64,000 nucleotides of DNA, taken from Rhodococcus oxybenzonivorans. GTDB taxonomy: Bacteria; Actinomycetota; Actinomycetes; Mycobacteriales; Mycobacteriaceae. The number at the start of each line of letters is the position of its first letter. The first letter of the stretch is position 1. Below, piece after piece: positions 1-9,339 of this stretch. The notes under the pieces were generated by a model. That model did no database searches. It was not told the origin of the DNA and saw nothing but the letters and a program-made list of their open reading frames with translations. The translations under genes were made by a program, and so were the position numbers. The stretch lies in assembly GCF_003130705.1 (NCBI RefSeq), contig NZ_CP021354.1, positions 3,224,001 through 3,288,000 of the forward strand, written 5' to 3'.

Positions 1-803
1 AGCCGCTGGAGATTCTTGGGCTACCGGAAGTCGAACTGGAGGTGTCGTCCGATACCCCCGTCGCCATGCTCGCCGCTCGCCTGTCAGATGTGGCCCCGAA
101 CGGGGAGGCCACCCGCGTCACCTACGGTGTGCTCAACCTCACGCACCGGGACGGCAGCGAACATCCCACCCCCCTCACGCCGGGACGGAAGTACCGGATT
201 CGGTTGCCGCTCAACGGCGCAGCCCAGGTGGTCCCGGCCGGGCATCGCGTGCGGCTGTCGCTGTCCACCTCGTATTTTCCGTTGGCGTGGCCCCCGCCCG
301 AACCGGTGACCTTGACGGTATCCACCGGCGGAACCCTCATCCTGCCTGTCCGCCCGCCCCGCGACGAGGACGACGCCCGGTTGCGCGACCTCGGGGAACC
401 CAGGGCCGCCGAGAAGTTGGCGGTGACCCGGCTTCGCCAGGGGGAGCACCACTGGCGCACCGTTCGCGACCTCGAGAGCGGCACCTCCACGCTCGAGATC
501 GTCGACGACCAGGGCTCGTTCCGCATCGACGAGATCGGGACCGTCGTCAGCAGAGCGACGCGGGAGTGGTTCAGTTTCCGCGGCAACGACGTGAATTCGG
601 CGCGCGGCGAAACGCAGACCGTGCGCCGATACGAGCGGGACGACTGGCGGACCGAGGTCCGCACCCGCACGGTCTTGACGTCGACGGCCACGGACTTCGT
701 GATCACCGCGGACCTGGACGCGTTCGAACTCGATGCCGCACACGGGGACCGACGGGTCTATTCGCAGAACTGGCACCGACGGATACCGCGTCAGCTGGTG
801 TGA
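1..803 (+). CDS. CocE/NonD family hydrolase, C-terminal part (5' end outside window)
   Basis: The frame is open from base 3 with no start inside the gene body, so the N-terminal catalytic alpha/beta-hydrolase domain lies to the left of the window. The visible residues form a beta-rich jelly-roll domain like the X-Pro dipeptidyl-peptidase C-terminal (PepX_C) domain. It has the typical run LEILGLPEVELEVSSDTPVA, then RLSDVAPNGEA and the R-Y-R-I-R-L-P-L segment. Proteins of this family hydrolyse acyl or peptide-like esters; the substrate here cannot be inferred. The last ~130 residues, after PVRPPRDEDDARL, extend past the usual PepX_C core and are rich in R, D and E. Family assignment is good; the specificity is unknown. 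Confidence 0.8.
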   Translation, partial: PLEILGLPEVELEVSSDTPVAMLAARLSDVAPNGEATRVTYGVLNLTHRDGSEHPTPLTPGRKYRIRLPLNGAAQVVPAGHRVRLSLSTSYFPLAWPPPEPVTLTVSTGGTLILPVRPPRDEDDARLRDLGEPRAAEKLAVTRLRQGEHHWRTVRDLESGTSTLEIVDDQGSFRIDEIGTVVSRATREWFSFRGNDVNSARGETQTVRRYERDDWRTEVRTRTVLTSTATDFVITADLDAFELDAAHGDRRVYSQNWHRRIPRQLV

Positions 804-874
804 CGGCGGGGCCGGTCTCGCAGACCGGATGCCGGGCACACGAGAACTGTCGCACACGTGGATTGGAGAAGACT

Positions 875-1366
875 GTGCACGCCGAACGCTTCCACCCCCT
901 GATCTCCGCGGAGCCGAAATTCGTGATCGGGGAGGTGCAATCGCGCACCCAGGTGCTGGCCACCCTGCCCGAACGCTCCCGAGCGGCCGCGGTGGCCCTG
1001 GAATCGGGTTCGCGCGCCGCCGGCGCGGGCACGGTGGACGTGCACCATGCCATCGACCAGGAACTGACGCGCCGCCGACTGGCGGTGATCGACGACGCCG
1101 CCGACCGGGTGCGGGCCGAGAGCGGCCGAGCGTCGGGCCTTGCCGTCGAGGGACTCGATGCGGTGACGGCGGCGCTGCGCGCCGGACAGGTCGGGACGCT
1201 CGTCATCGGCGATCTCGAGAACCGCACCGTGCTGGTCGGGGACACCCCGACCTGGGTGGCCACCAACGCCGACCAGCTGTCCGAAATAGGCTCGACCGTG
1301 GAAGTCACGCGGCGCGCAGATGTGACGCCCGCGGACGGTGGCGCGGCCCTGCTCCGATACACGTGA
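875..1366 (+). CDS. baeRF/Rv2629-like protein, C-terminal half only (truncated)
   Basis: The frame starts with GTG 875 behind GGAG at 865-868 and gives 163 residues. They resemble the C-terminal half of the bacterial eRF1-like (Rv2629/baeRF) family: GEVQSRTQVLATLPER, GGRAAGA-like SGSRAAGAGTVDVHHAID, and the GLAVEGLDAVTAALRAGQVG block. Family members are usually about 370 residues, so the N-terminal domain is missing. The sequence just upstream belongs to the hydrolase at 1-803 and holds no trace of the missing half. Its stop overlaps the start of the next gene (GTGA, 1363-1366), which suggests it is still translated. It may be a 5'-truncated gene kept for coupling or a true short protein. No activity can be assigned. 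Confidence 0.6.
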   Translation: MHAERFHPLISAEPKFVIGEVQSRTQVLATLPERSRAAAVALESGSRAAGAGTVDVHHAIDQELTRRRLAVIDDAADRVRAESGRASGLAVEGLDAVTAALRAGQVGTLVIGDLENRTVLVGDTPTWVATNADQLSEIGSTVEVTRRADVTPADGGAALLRYT

Positions 1367-2460
1367 GGGTGTTCCGCCGCCTTCGCACGTGGACGTCGGA
1401 CGCCGATCGCGGCACCGTCCTGATTCAGGCGGTCAAAGCGGCCACGGCCGCCGTCCTGGCATGGGTGCTGGCAGCCATGGTGTTCGCGCTGCCTCAGCCG
1501 TTCCTGGCGCCGTACGCGGCGGTGTTCATGATCGAGGCGACGGTGTCCCGCTCGCTGCGGGTGGCGGCCGAACAGCTCGCCGCCGTGTCCCTCGGGGTGG
1601 TGCTGGCCGCGGCCGTGGGAGCACTCGTCGACTCGATCACCGTCGGGGTCGGGATCGCGGTTCTGGTGGGCCTCCTCCTCGGACGCTGGCGCCGACTGGG
1701 TTCGAGCGGCATCTGGGTGGCCGTGACGGCACTGCTCATGGTGACGTACGGCGCCGCCGAGGACCCGGATGTGCTCGGCCTCCGCATCGTGGAGATCGCC
1801 CTCGGCGCGGCTACCGGGGTCGCGGTGAACGCCCTGTTCCTGCCGCCGCTGTATGTGAAGCGGTCACAGCGCGCGGTGACCGGGGTGGGGGTGACCGCCG
1901 CGAATCTGCTCGCCGAGGTGCCGGAGGAGCTGCGGGGCGGGGCCCGCGGCCGGGCAGCTTCGTGGAACGAGCGGTCGGCGCAGGTCCGCTCGCAACTCGA
2001 CGAGGCGCTCGAGGCGGTGGCCTGGACCGAGGAGAGTGCCCGCGGAAACCTCCGGTCGGCCGCCTCCCCGGCGCTCGCCGCCAAGGAATGGTGGGGCAGC
2101 GCCGTGGTCGCCTTGTCCGAGGCGTGGCCCCAATGTGCCGAGATTCTGCGCGCGGCAGAACTGACCATCGACCCTCATCCGCCGTTCGACCCCCTGTCGC
2201 CGCCGATCGGTACGGCGGCGGCCGAGTTCGTGCAGGCCCTCGCCGAGGTGATCCGGACGTCATTCGGTGTCGACGCCGAACATCGCGACCGGGCCGCCGC
2301 CGTGCGCACCGCTCGGCAACGCTTGCGCCGTTTCGAGGAAGTCGTCGCCCGGCACGACAGTCAGACCACGGGTTCCTCGATGAGCGCCGGAAGCCTCCTG
2401 CGGCCGTGTGCACCGGCGTTGAACTCGCTCGCCGGCGGGGACGACCAGCGGGTTCGCTGA
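1363..2460 (+). CDS. FUSC/aromatic-acid-exporter-like membrane protein
   Basis: This 365-residue protein starts at GTG 1363, overlapping the previous stop by 4 bp. About six hydrophobic segments fill residues 15-170 (for example AATAAVLAWVLAAMVFALP and LGLRIVEIALGAATGVAVNA). A soluble alpha-helical region rich in Glu, Arg and Ala follows. This layout, with a P-x-x-A-x-Y-A-A-V-F-M-I-E-A-T-V segment, fits the FUSC/ArAE family of efflux permeases for aromatic carboxylates and related compounds. The soluble half contains a W-x-E-E-S-A-R-G segment and an E-W-W-G-S-A patch. The substrate is unknown. The overlap with the upstream gene indicates co-translation. Confidence 0.75.
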   Translation: MRVFRRLRTWTSDADRGTVLIQAVKAATAAVLAWVLAAMVFALPQPFLAPYAAVFMIEATVSRSLRVAAEQLAAVSLGVVLAAAVGALVDSITVGVGIAVLVGLLLGRWRRLGSSGIWVAVTALLMVTYGAAEDPDVLGLRIVEIALGAATGVAVNALFLPPLYVKRSQRAVTGVGVTAANLLAEVPEELRGGARGRAASWNERSAQVRSQLDEALEAVAWTEESARGNLRSAASPALAAKEWWGSAVVALSEAWPQCAEILRAAELTIDPHPPFDPLSPPIGTAAAEFVQALAEVIRTSFGVDAEHRDRAAAVRTARQRLRRFEEVVARHDSQTTGSSMSAGSLLRPCAPALNSLAGGDDQRVR

Positions 2461-2566
2461 CCGGTGTGGGCGGCGTCCCGGCTGCGGGTATCGGTGGGCA
2501 GGAGGACATCCGCGGTCGAGTAAAGTCATCTCGACGGTAGAGACAGCTGCTGCGTTCGTTCAGTGG

Positions 2567-3391
2567 GTGTCCGTTCGGTTACACCCGGAATTTGAGGTGT
2601 ATCCGAGAATGGTCGAGACTGCTGGTGAGTTCCCCGGGTCGATGCCTCCTACCCTCGACGGTGCCACGGTAGCGGCCCAATTAGGTTCCCTGGCAGTCGC
2701 ACTCGACGAGTTCAACAGGAACTGCGGATCCGAGGTGGAGATGGACGTTCTCCTCCGGCGGGTCTGCGAGCAGGTGGTCGACGCGATCCCCGACGCCGAC
2801 CTGGCGGGGATCTCCCTCGTGCGGGACGGCGAGGTGGTGACCGTCGCTTCGACCGACGACGCGGTGCGCGCCGTCGACCCCCGGCACCTGTTACAGCACC
2901 GACCGTCCGCTCCGGCGGACGGTGCCCCCACCGCGGCGGCGAGGAAGGTTCTGCGGTTGCGGATCGTCGACGCGGCCGTGCAGGCACCCACCCTGGCCGA
3001 GGAGCTCGCGCAGGCCGGGATGCGCAGTGTCCTGTCGGCAGCCCTCACGGTCGACGAGAGCGTCGCCGGCACCCTCGACCTCTACGGGCGCGAAGACCAC
3101 GGTTTCAGCGACTTCGACGCCGTCGTCCTGCTCGTGTACACCACGGCGATCGAGGGGCTCCTCAGGAGCGCGAACAGCGTGGCACGGGCCCGGAACGAGG
3201 TATCGGGCCTGACCAAGGCGATGGAAACCCGCGCCGTCATCGAGCAGGCCAAAGGCATCGTGATGGCCCTGCAAGGGGTGTCCGCCGACCAGGCCTTCGA
3301 GATCCTCGTCGTGCAGTCCCAGCAGGAGCATCTCAAGCTGGCCGAGGTGGCGCGTCGCATCGTCGAATCGGTGACCACTCCCGCCGAGTGA
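2567..3391 (+). CDS. GAF and ANTAR domain response protein
   Basis: The protein has an N-terminal GAF domain (about residues 30-190: DVLLRRVCEQVVDAIPDADL, then GMRSVLSAALTVDESVAGTLDLY). It ends in an ANTAR RNA-binding domain (about 205-268: LTKAMETRAVIEQAKGIVMA, then HLKLAEVARRIVES). ANTAR proteins bind paired RNA hairpins and prevent premature transcription termination; the GAF domain presumably senses a ligand or redox state. The longest frame begins at GTG 2567, but ATG 2609 with GAGG at 2594-2597 is a plausible alternative. It ends 2 bp from the convergent glycosyltransferase gene. A second GAF-ANTAR gene lies at 13214-14071. Confidence 0.88.
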   Translation: MSVRLHPEFEVYPRMVETAGEFPGSMPPTLDGATVAAQLGSLAVALDEFNRNCGSEVEMDVLLRRVCEQVVDAIPDADLAGISLVRDGEVVTVASTDDAVRAVDPRHLLQHRPSAPADGAPTAAARKVLRLRIVDAAVQAPTLAEELAQAGMRSVLSAALTVDESVAGTLDLYGREDHGFSDFDAVVLLVYTTAIEGLLRSANSVARARNEVSGLTKAMETRAVIEQAKGIVMALQGVSADQAFEILVVQSQQEHLKLAEVARRIVESVTTPAE

Positions 3392-3393
3392 GA

Positions 3394-4218
3394 TCACCGG
3401 GGCACCCACCGCAACTGCGCCGCGTCGTAGTCGATCAAGCCGAGGGCCTCGAACGCCTCGAGCCATCCCCGCATCGGCCACCATCCCCACCTGCGGTGGA
3501 ACAGGTGAGCGTTGGCGAGGATGTCGCCCAGGTGCTCGACGGGCGGATCGGACACCGGATGGTGCTGGTGGAACGCGTCTGCGCCGCCGACCCACCGCAG
3601 ACCGATCCCGGCCTCGGCCGCGGAACACGCGAAGTCGGTGTCCTCACCTCCGTATCCGCGGTATTCGGTGCAGAATCCGCCGATGCGGTGCCAGGTCTCG
3701 CGGCTCACGCCGAACGACAGAGACCAGAAGAGGGTGAAGTCGGTCCCGGTCAGGACGGTCCCGTCCTCGGGTGCAGGACGGGCGGGATGCGGATTCCGCA
3801 GCTCGGCGAGGCGGTCCAGGTCGTAGCCACCCGGCCCGGGCGGCGGGAGGTAGGTGACCGGCCCGCACAGCAGGGTGGAGTGGTTACGCGGATGGTCGGC
3901 GGCCACCCGATACCGCCGCAGCAGCGCCGGGCCGGCGAGACAGTCGACGTCGAGGAAGACGATCAGGTCGGCGCCGGCCGCCAGGGCAGCATCGGCACCG
4001 AGATTGCGGGCAGCCGCCAGGGGGAGGGGTCCGTCGTCGTGTTCGCACCACACACTGCGGGCGCCGCCGACCTCGGACACCACCTCGGTGGTTTCGCGGT
4101 CGCCGATCGCGACCACGACGTGATCGCCCACCCGCTCCGTCATCTGCCCGACGGAACGCAGATGCTGCCGGAGGTGGTGTTCGCGCCGGGCGGCGATCGT
4201 CACGACCGCCGTCTTCAT
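3394..4218 (-). CDS. GT2-type glycosyltransferase (last gene of GT operon)
   Basis: This 274-residue protein starts at ATG 4218, which overlaps the stop of the upstream gene by 4 bp. An N-terminal GT-A fold is visible: TIAARREHHLRQHLRSV, then ARNLGADAALAAGADLIVFL ending in D-V-D (the metal-binding DxD). Near the C-terminus is the galactosyltransferase-like acceptor motif YRGYGGEDTDFACSAAEAGI followed by a His-rich loop FHQHHP. It is the last of four consecutive glycosyltransferase genes read leftward. Donor and acceptor are unknown. The conserved GGEDTDF element suggests an active enzyme. Confidence 0.82.
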   Translation of the reverse strand: MKTAVVTIAARREHHLRQHLRSVGQMTERVGDHVVVAIGDRETTEVVSEVGGARSVWCEHDDGPLPLAAARNLGADAALAAGADLIVFLDVDCLAGPALLRRYRVAADHPRNHSTLLCGPVTYLPPPGPGGYDLDRLAELRNPHPARPAPEDGTVLTGTDFTLFWSLSFGVSRETWHRIGGFCTEYRGYGGEDTDFACSAAEAGIGLRWVGGADAFHQHHPVSDPPVEHLGDILANAHLFHRRWGWWPMRGWLEAFEALGLIDYDAAQLRWVPR

Positions 4219-5219
4219 CGCAGTCCCCCCGCTCGCTTGGCCACACTGTCGATGACCGCCGCTGCGCGGGCCGCCGCACCGGACGTCTGCCAGCGGACCC
4301 ATCGCTCGCCGCCCAGTGCGAGCGCACGGTCGACGAGCTGCGGCCACTGCGACATCTCCGGCCATCGGGGTATCGACACGGCGAGTCCCGCATTCCCGAG
4401 CGCGCGTGCCGTCTCCACCTGCTCGTCGAACGGACGTGGCTGACCGATGATGATCGCCGGACGACGCGCCACTGCGATGTCGGCCACCGCGTTCTGCCCG
4501 GCATGCGAGACGACCACGTCGCAGCCGCACAGGTGCGGCCACGGGTCCTCGGCCCACGGCGCCCCCGGAATGCCGAGCGCCTGCCACCGGTGGTTGCGGT
4601 GCTCGTGTGCGCAGCGCCGGATGTCGTCCATCGTCAAGGACGTTCCGCCCGCCCCGCTGAGTACGAGGATGCGGGTCTGCCCGGACCGGTTGGGAGCGGT
4701 GACGGCGCGTCCCTCGAACCGGCTGATCCCGCCCACGAAGGTCGTCTTGTGGGCGAACTCGCGCAACCACCGGGGGTCGTACAGGTTTTGCGGCCATGCG
4801 GCGATGATGTGGTCGGCCAGTTGGTAACCGAGATGGTGCGGTGCGTCGGTGCGCTCGCCGGGCATGGCGATCAGCACGACCGGGACACCGAGCAACCGTA
4901 CGAGCGCTGCCACCTCCACCGATACGTCCACCACCACCAGATCGGGGCGGGTCGCGTCGATCCAGGACACGATCCTCGCCATCCGTGTCCGCAGCCCGGT
5001 GTCGTGTGTGGGCGCCCAGTGCAGCGCGCCGTCGGCGGTGGGGTTGACGGGGTCACTGCCGCGGTCGTCACGGGCCAGCGCGATGCTGTCGGCGAAGCGT
5101 CCCGCGGGTGGTGGCGGCGCCGACGACAGCGTGGTGACCGGCGACTGCAACTGCGCGGAGATACTCGATGCGCGCATCCGGTGACCATGACCGTGGTGGT
5201 GAATGTAGTAACCGATCAC
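4215..5219 (-). CDS. glycosyltransferase, GT-B (MurG/GT28-like) type
   Basis: The gene starts at GTG 5219 (IGYYIHHHGHGHRMRA), overlapping the upstream stop by 4 bp, and gives 334 residues. The N-terminal H-G-H-G-H-R motif resembles the glycine/histidine acceptor loop of GT-B enzymes related to MurG and UDP-glucuronosyltransferases. The C-terminal half carries the donor-site-like segment VVSHAGQNAVADIAVARRPA followed by PRPFDEQVETARAL, again as in GT28. It sits second to last in the GT operon. The sugar nucleotide and acceptor cannot be read from the sequence. Confidence 0.75.
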   Translation of the reverse strand: MIGYYIHHHGHGHRMRASSISAQLQSPVTTLSSAPPPPAGRFADSIALARDDRGSDPVNPTADGALHWAPTHDTGLRTRMARIVSWIDATRPDLVVVDVSVEVAALVRLLGVPVVLIAMPGERTDAPHHLGYQLADHIIAAWPQNLYDPRWLREFAHKTTFVGGISRFEGRAVTAPNRSGQTRILVLSGAGGTSLTMDDIRRCAHEHRNHRWQALGIPGAPWAEDPWPHLCGCDVVVSHAGQNAVADIAVARRPAIIIGQPRPFDEQVETARALGNAGLAVSIPRWPEMSQWPQLVDRALALGGERWVRWQTSGAAARAAAVIDSVAKRAGGLR

Positions 5220-6328
5220 GGTGCGGCCTTCCCCTGCGCCCGGGGTGGGGTGTGGCCCCGCGCCAGTCGCCGGTACAGGCCGACGTACGTGTCGACCATC
5301 CTGCGCTCGGAGCAACATTCCCTGGCGTGGGCGCGCGCCGCCGCACGCGAGCGCCCGACGACGTCCGGGATCGCCCGGGCCAGGGCAGGGACGTCCCCCG
5401 CGGCGACGAGACTGCCGCAGTCGGGGGTGAGCACTTCGGGGATCCCACCGCGGGCGAACGCCGCCACAGGCGTTCCGCACGCCAACGATTCCGCGACCAC
5501 CAGCCCGTACGGTTCGTCCCACAGGGGAGCCACCAGTGTCGCGGCGGCTCCGCCGATCGCCGCCGCGAGCTCGGGCTGCGCCAGATGCCCGAGATAGGTG
5601 ACCTCCGATCCCAGCCGAGGCCGGATCATCCGGTCGAAGTACTCGGCATCACTGATCGGACCCGCGAGTACGATCGGGAAACCGGCGCGCCGGGCGGCGT
5701 CCACCGCGACATGGGCGCCCTTCTCCGGCACCAGCCGGCCGAACCAGATGAGGTGCTGCCCACCGCGACCTTCGGGCCAGCTGTCCAGATCGACTCCGTT
5801 CGGCACCACCTCGATGTCGTCGACGGCGTGCTGCCACGCCGCCGCGGTGTGTCTGCTCACGGCGGCGAAATGTGCCCCGGCGCCCGAACGCACTGCGAGC
5901 GCCGATTCCAGCCACGGAGTGGGTGGGGTGTGCAGCGTCGACAACACGGGTGCCGGAACGGCGGATGCCATTGCGACCGGCAGATAGTGCAGGCTGTGGT
6001 TGTGGACCACGTCGAACGACTCGGCGAGTGGGCCGGATAGGTCGAGCATCAGCTGCAGGTAGGCGTGATGCTCCTGCATGAACCACATCGACGGCATCGA
6101 AACATCCTGCCGCGCAGCATGACTGACATCCAAGGTCTGCACCTGTAGGTGAGCGCAGCCCAGCGTGCGGTCCGAACCCGGACCGGCGAACAAGGTGACG
6201 TGATGACCGTCGCCGCTCAGGGTACGGGCGAGATACCAGACGTGCGATTCCAGACCACCGGGGAACGGCTGGCGGATAGGGTAGCGACTCGATGCGATAA
6301 GGGCGATCCGTAGCGGGTCGGCCGTCAC
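5216..6328 (-). CDS. GT4 family glycosyltransferase
   Basis: This 370-residue GT-B enzyme has an N-terminal Rossmann half starting with a glycine-rich acceptor loop (YPIRQPFPGGLESHVWYLAR). The C-terminal half has the retaining GT4 signature: VVPNGVDLDSWPEG, LIWFGRLVPEKGAHVAV, and the EX7E motif in DEPYGLVVAESLACGTPVAA. GT4 enzymes transfer sugars from nucleotide donors with retention; mannosyl- and glucosyltransferases of actinobacterial envelope glycans are typical. It overlaps both neighbouring GT genes by 4 bp, so the three products are probably made in fixed proportion. Confidence 0.88.
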   Translation of the reverse strand: MTADPLRIALIASSRYPIRQPFPGGLESHVWYLARTLSGDGHHVTLFAGPGSDRTLGCAHLQVQTLDVSHAARQDVSMPSMWFMQEHHAYLQLMLDLSGPLAESFDVVHNHSLHYLPVAMASAVPAPVLSTLHTPPTPWLESALAVRSGAGAHFAAVSRHTAAAWQHAVDDIEVVPNGVDLDSWPEGRGGQHLIWFGRLVPEKGAHVAVDAARRAGFPIVLAGPISDAEYFDRMIRPRLGSEVTYLGHLAQPELAAAIGGAAATLVAPLWDEPYGLVVAESLACGTPVAAFARGGIPEVLTPDCGSLVAAGDVPALARAIPDVVGRSRAAARAHARECCSERRMVDTYVGLYRRLARGHTPPRAQGKAAP

Positions 6329-7392
6329 GGCAACACCCGCCAGGAAAGCGCCCGCTCGTAGAGGTCGTGATGAGCGCGTGCCAGGTTTCGCCGCTCCTGT
6401 TCGCGTTCACCCCACGTGGCCCGCAGGCTCGACTGCTCGTAGAGGCCCTCGATGCAACGTTCGAGCGACGAGCCGTCGTAGGAGTACTCATCGAAATCGT
6501 AGCTACCGCAACGTTTTTGCTGGGCATAGAACCCGCAGGACGGTGCGGCCACCGCGGTGCCCAGGTCGTAGCAGGCCTCGAGCCAGCCGGAGTGGGTACC
6601 GAACCGGTACGGCAGCACGGACACCGACAGGGACGACAGATAGTCCCACAACTCTTCGTCGGAGAAGTAGGGGTGTACTCGCAGGTCGACGCAGTCCCGC
6701 TCGGCGTAGCTCAGCAGCCGGGCTCCGGCGTCGGGGGCGTACCAATGGTTGGCCGGATCGAAAATTTCGTCGTGGACGTCGATCTGCAGGCGCGCCCCGT
6801 CCAGCGCCGACACGGTTCGGGTGAGGGTGTCGAGCACCGGGAACGGATCCATGTTCGCTCGAAGACTCTTCACGTGGACACCGACGACGAAGGTTCCCGA
6901 AGCAGGCCGAGCGCGTTCGATGAGGGTCCGCTCCACGACGTGCGGATGCGGAAGGACGGTCGCGGTCCGGGCCCAATTCGACTCGATCACCGCGGCCGCA
7001 CCCGGAGTGAGGGTGACCAGTTCGGTGGCGACGGGCACCAGCACATCCAGAGCTTCGAGGTGCGGTTCGGGGTCGGGATGATGTGGGTTACGCAGATCGT
7101 GGACCGTGTACACCAACGGTTTCCGCCGCGACGACAGCTCGTGCACGATGTCCTTCATCAATGCCGGTTCGATGGCGTCGAAACCGAAATGAATGTGGAA
7201 GACATCGAAACTTCGGTGATTTCTGCTGATCCATTCCGGGTCGAGCATCAACGGCGGCCACCACCCGCCGGGTACCTTCCGTCCGTCTGCCGGCACCGGA
7301 TCCGGGAGTCGAACAACGGTGTCATTGCCCTCCGGATCGGTCAGATGGCGAACGTACACATGAGACGCCGGTACGGAGGCGACCCGAATCAC
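6325..7392 (-). CDS. glycosyltransferase, GT-B-like (first GT of operon)
   Basis: This protein of 355 residues starts at ATG 7392 and overlaps the next gene by 4 bp. It looks like a GT-B enzyme with the segments FDVFHIHFGFDAIEPALMKD, VYTVHDLRNPHHPDPEPH and LGTAVAAPSCGFYAQQKR, and a C-terminal helix rich in Arg and Glu. The EX7E motif of GT4 is not obvious, so the assignment is to glycosyltransferase in general. Only 64 bp separate it from the trehalose-6-phosphate synthase gene upstream, so all six minus-strand genes from 9339 down to 3394 could be one transcript. Confidence 0.68.
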   Translation of the reverse strand: MIRVASVPASHVYVRHLTDPEGNDTVVRLPDPVPADGRKVPGGWWPPLMLDPEWISRNHRSFDVFHIHFGFDAIEPALMKDIVHELSSRRKPLVYTVHDLRNPHHPDPEPHLEALDVLVPVATELVTLTPGAAAVIESNWARTATVLPHPHVVERTLIERARPASGTFVVGVHVKSLRANMDPFPVLDTLTRTVSALDGARLQIDVHDEIFDPANHWYAPDAGARLLSYAERDCVDLRVHPYFSDEELWDYLSSLSVSVLPYRFGTHSGWLEACYDLGTAVAAPSCGFYAQQKRCGSYDFDEYSYDGSSLERCIEGLYEQSSLRATWGEREQERRNLARAHHDLYERALSWRVLP

Positions 7393-7456
7393 TCATTACT
7401 CCTTCGTCCGTGGGCGAGCGGTGCATCATGGTTCGGCGCCCTGTCGGCGCGCCGGA

Positions 7457-8887
7457 TCACGGTGGCGTCAGCGCGCCCAGGAACGACTCGGCCCATCGAT
7501 GCACATCGTGCTCGACCACCTGCTCGTGCAACTTCGTCATGCGACGCCGCCCCTGCTCGGGGTCCTGTTCGAGGGCTTCGAGGATCGTGTTCTTCACACC
7601 GTCCAGATCGTGGGGGTTGACCAGATAGGCGCCGCGCAGTTCGGCGGCGGCTCCGGCGAACTCGCTGAGCACCAGCGCACCACCCAGATCGGTGCGGCAT
7701 GCCACGTACTCCTTCGCCACCAGATTCATCCCGTCCCGCATCGGCGTCACCAGCATGACGTCCGCGGCGAGGTAGAGCGCAATCAACTCCCGGCGGTCCA
7801 CCGGCTGGTAGAGGTAATGCACAACAGGCTTACCGATCTGACCGTGATCGCCGTTGATGTGGCTGACCTGCTCCTCGATGGAGCTGCGCATCTTCATGTA
7901 GTGCTCGACGCGTTCGCGGCTCGGGGTCGCCAGTTGCACCATCACGGTGTCGGATGGATCGAGACGACCCTCGTCCAGGAGTTCACCGAGCGCTGCGAGG
8001 CGCAGGTCGATGCCCTTGGTGTAGTCGAGGCGGTCGACCCCGAGCAGCACCTTCCGCGGGTTTCCCAGTTCGCGCCGGATCTCCGCTGCCCGCGCGACGA
8101 CGGCAGGATCCGTCGCTTCGCCGATGAGTTGCCGGGCGTCGACGGAGATGGGGAAGGCCCCCACCCGGACGACCCGATCGTCCAGCCGCACTTCACCGAG
8201 CCCGCTGCGAAGTCCGCCGCCCGCCGCGGTGGTATCGAGCCCGAGCAGACGCTCGGCGAGGAAGAGGAAGTTGTTGGCGCCGCCGGGGAGGTGGAATCCG
8301 ATGAGATCGGCCCCGAGCAGTCCTTGCACGATCTCCTTGCGCCAGGGCAACTGCATGAACAATTCGACGGGCGGGAACGGGATGTGTAGGAAGAAGCCGA
8401 TGGTCAGATCGGGACGCATTTCGCGCAGCAGCCGCGGAACGAGCTGCAACTGGTAGTCCTGCACCCACACGGTCGCACCCTCGGCCGCCGTGCGCGCGGT
8501 CTCTTCGGCGAAATGACGGTTGACGTCCACATAGGTCTGCCACCAGCCACGATCGAACACCGGCGCGACCAGCACGTCATGATAGAGCGGCCAGAGGGTG
8601 GCGTTGGAGAAACCCTCGTAGTAGAACGTCACCTCGTGCGAACTGAGCTCGACCGGATACAGATGAAGTTTCCCCGACACTATCGGTTCGACTTTGGTGT
8701 CGGGGACGCCCGGCCAGCCCACCCACGAGCCGCTCTCCCGATCGAGAATCGGTTCGAGGGCTGTGACGAGTCCCCCCGGGCTCCGCTTCCACCGGGTGGT
8801 CCCGTCGTCGAGTGTCTCGAGATCTACCGGGAGCCGGTTCGCCACGACGACGAAGTCGGATGTGCCCTGAGGCGTTTCATCGTTCAC
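7457..8887 (-). CDS. otsA: alpha,alpha-trehalose-phosphate synthase (UDP/GDP-forming)
   Basis: OtsA (GT20) makes trehalose 6-phosphate from a nucleotide-glucose donor and glucose 6-phosphate in the cytosol; trehalose feeds osmoprotection and mycolate carriers. The 476-residue length is normal for the family. Visible motifs are the N-loop [83 protein letters not shown] and [11 protein letters not shown]. The start is GTG 8887, chosen because it overlaps the STAS gene stop (GTGA) and places the first strand ([14 protein letters not shown]) correctly. No otsB phosphatase is adjacent. Confidence 0.95.
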   Translation of the reverse strand: MNDETPQGTSDFVVVANRLPVDLETLDDGTTRWKRSPGGLVTALEPILDRESGSWVGWPGVPDTKVEPIVSGKLHLYPVELSSHEVTFYYEGFSNATLWPLYHDVLVAPVFDRGWWQTYVDVNRHFAEETARTAAEGATVWVQDYQLQLVPRLLREMRPDLTIGFFLHIPFPPVELFMQLPWRKEIVQGLLGADLIGFHLPGGANNFLFLAERLLGLDTTAAGGGLRSGLGEVRLDDRVVRVGAFPISVDARQLIGEATDPAVVARAAEIRRELGNPRKVLLGVDRLDYTKGIDLRLAALGELLDEGRLDPSDTVMVQLATPSRERVEHYMKMRSSIEEQVSHINGDHGQIGKPVVHYLYQPVDRRELIALYLAADVMLVTPMRDGMNLVAKEYVACRTDLGGALVLSEFAGAAAELRGAYLVNPHDLDGVKNTILEALEQDPEQGRRRMTKLHEQVVEHDVHRWAESFLGALTPP

Positions 8888-9339
8888 GCCGAAATCCCGT
8901 GGGTAGGGAGCCCCTCTGCGACAAGCCTGCATGCGTCGTCGAGGGAGGTGGAATACGGCACCACCGTCTCCAGCTTCATGGCGGTCAGAGGCCGGCGGAC
9001 CGCGGTGTTCCCGGTGACCGCCCAGGGCAGGCCCAGCCTGCGGGCGCGGCCGGAGATGATCTCCAGCACCGAAAGGGCTGATGCGCAAAAGAACTGAACG
9101 TGGGTCAAGTCCAGAACGAACGGCAGACGTTCGTTGATCGCCTCGTCCAGGTGAATACCGAAGAGAGGAACGGTGGTGACGTCGATGTCACCGGAGATGC
9201 GGACGACCAGAACGCCGCCGGCACCGGGGGTGCACTCGACGGTGAGCTTGCCGTGCTCGGGCTCGGCGGCCCAACTGAAAAGCATGGTGTTTTCTGCAGA
9301 ATCGTGGTGTCCCGAATGTGCACTGAGAACAGATTTCAT
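8884..9339 (-). CDS. STAS-domain anti-anti-sigma-factor-like protein
   Basis: This 151-residue protein has a single STAS domain at about residues 32-140 ([20 protein letters not shown], then [20 protein letters not shown]). Anti-anti-sigma STAS proteins free a sigma factor by binding its anti-sigma kinase, and are switched off by phosphorylation of a Ser in the D-S-x-G loop. Here that loop reads F-C-A-S-A-L (residues 84-89), so the usual phospho-Ser position is Ala and the Asp is Cys. It is the first gene of the run and overlaps otsA by 4 bp, which ties general stress signalling to trehalose synthesis. Confidence 0.82.
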   Translation of the reverse strand: MKSVLSAHSGHHDSAENTMLFSWAAEPEHGKLTVECTPGAGGVLVVRISGDIDVTTVPLFGIHLDEAINERLPFVLDLTHVQFFCASALSVLEIISGRARRLGLPWAVTGNTAVRRPLTAMKLETVVPYSTSLDDACRLVAEGLPTHGISA

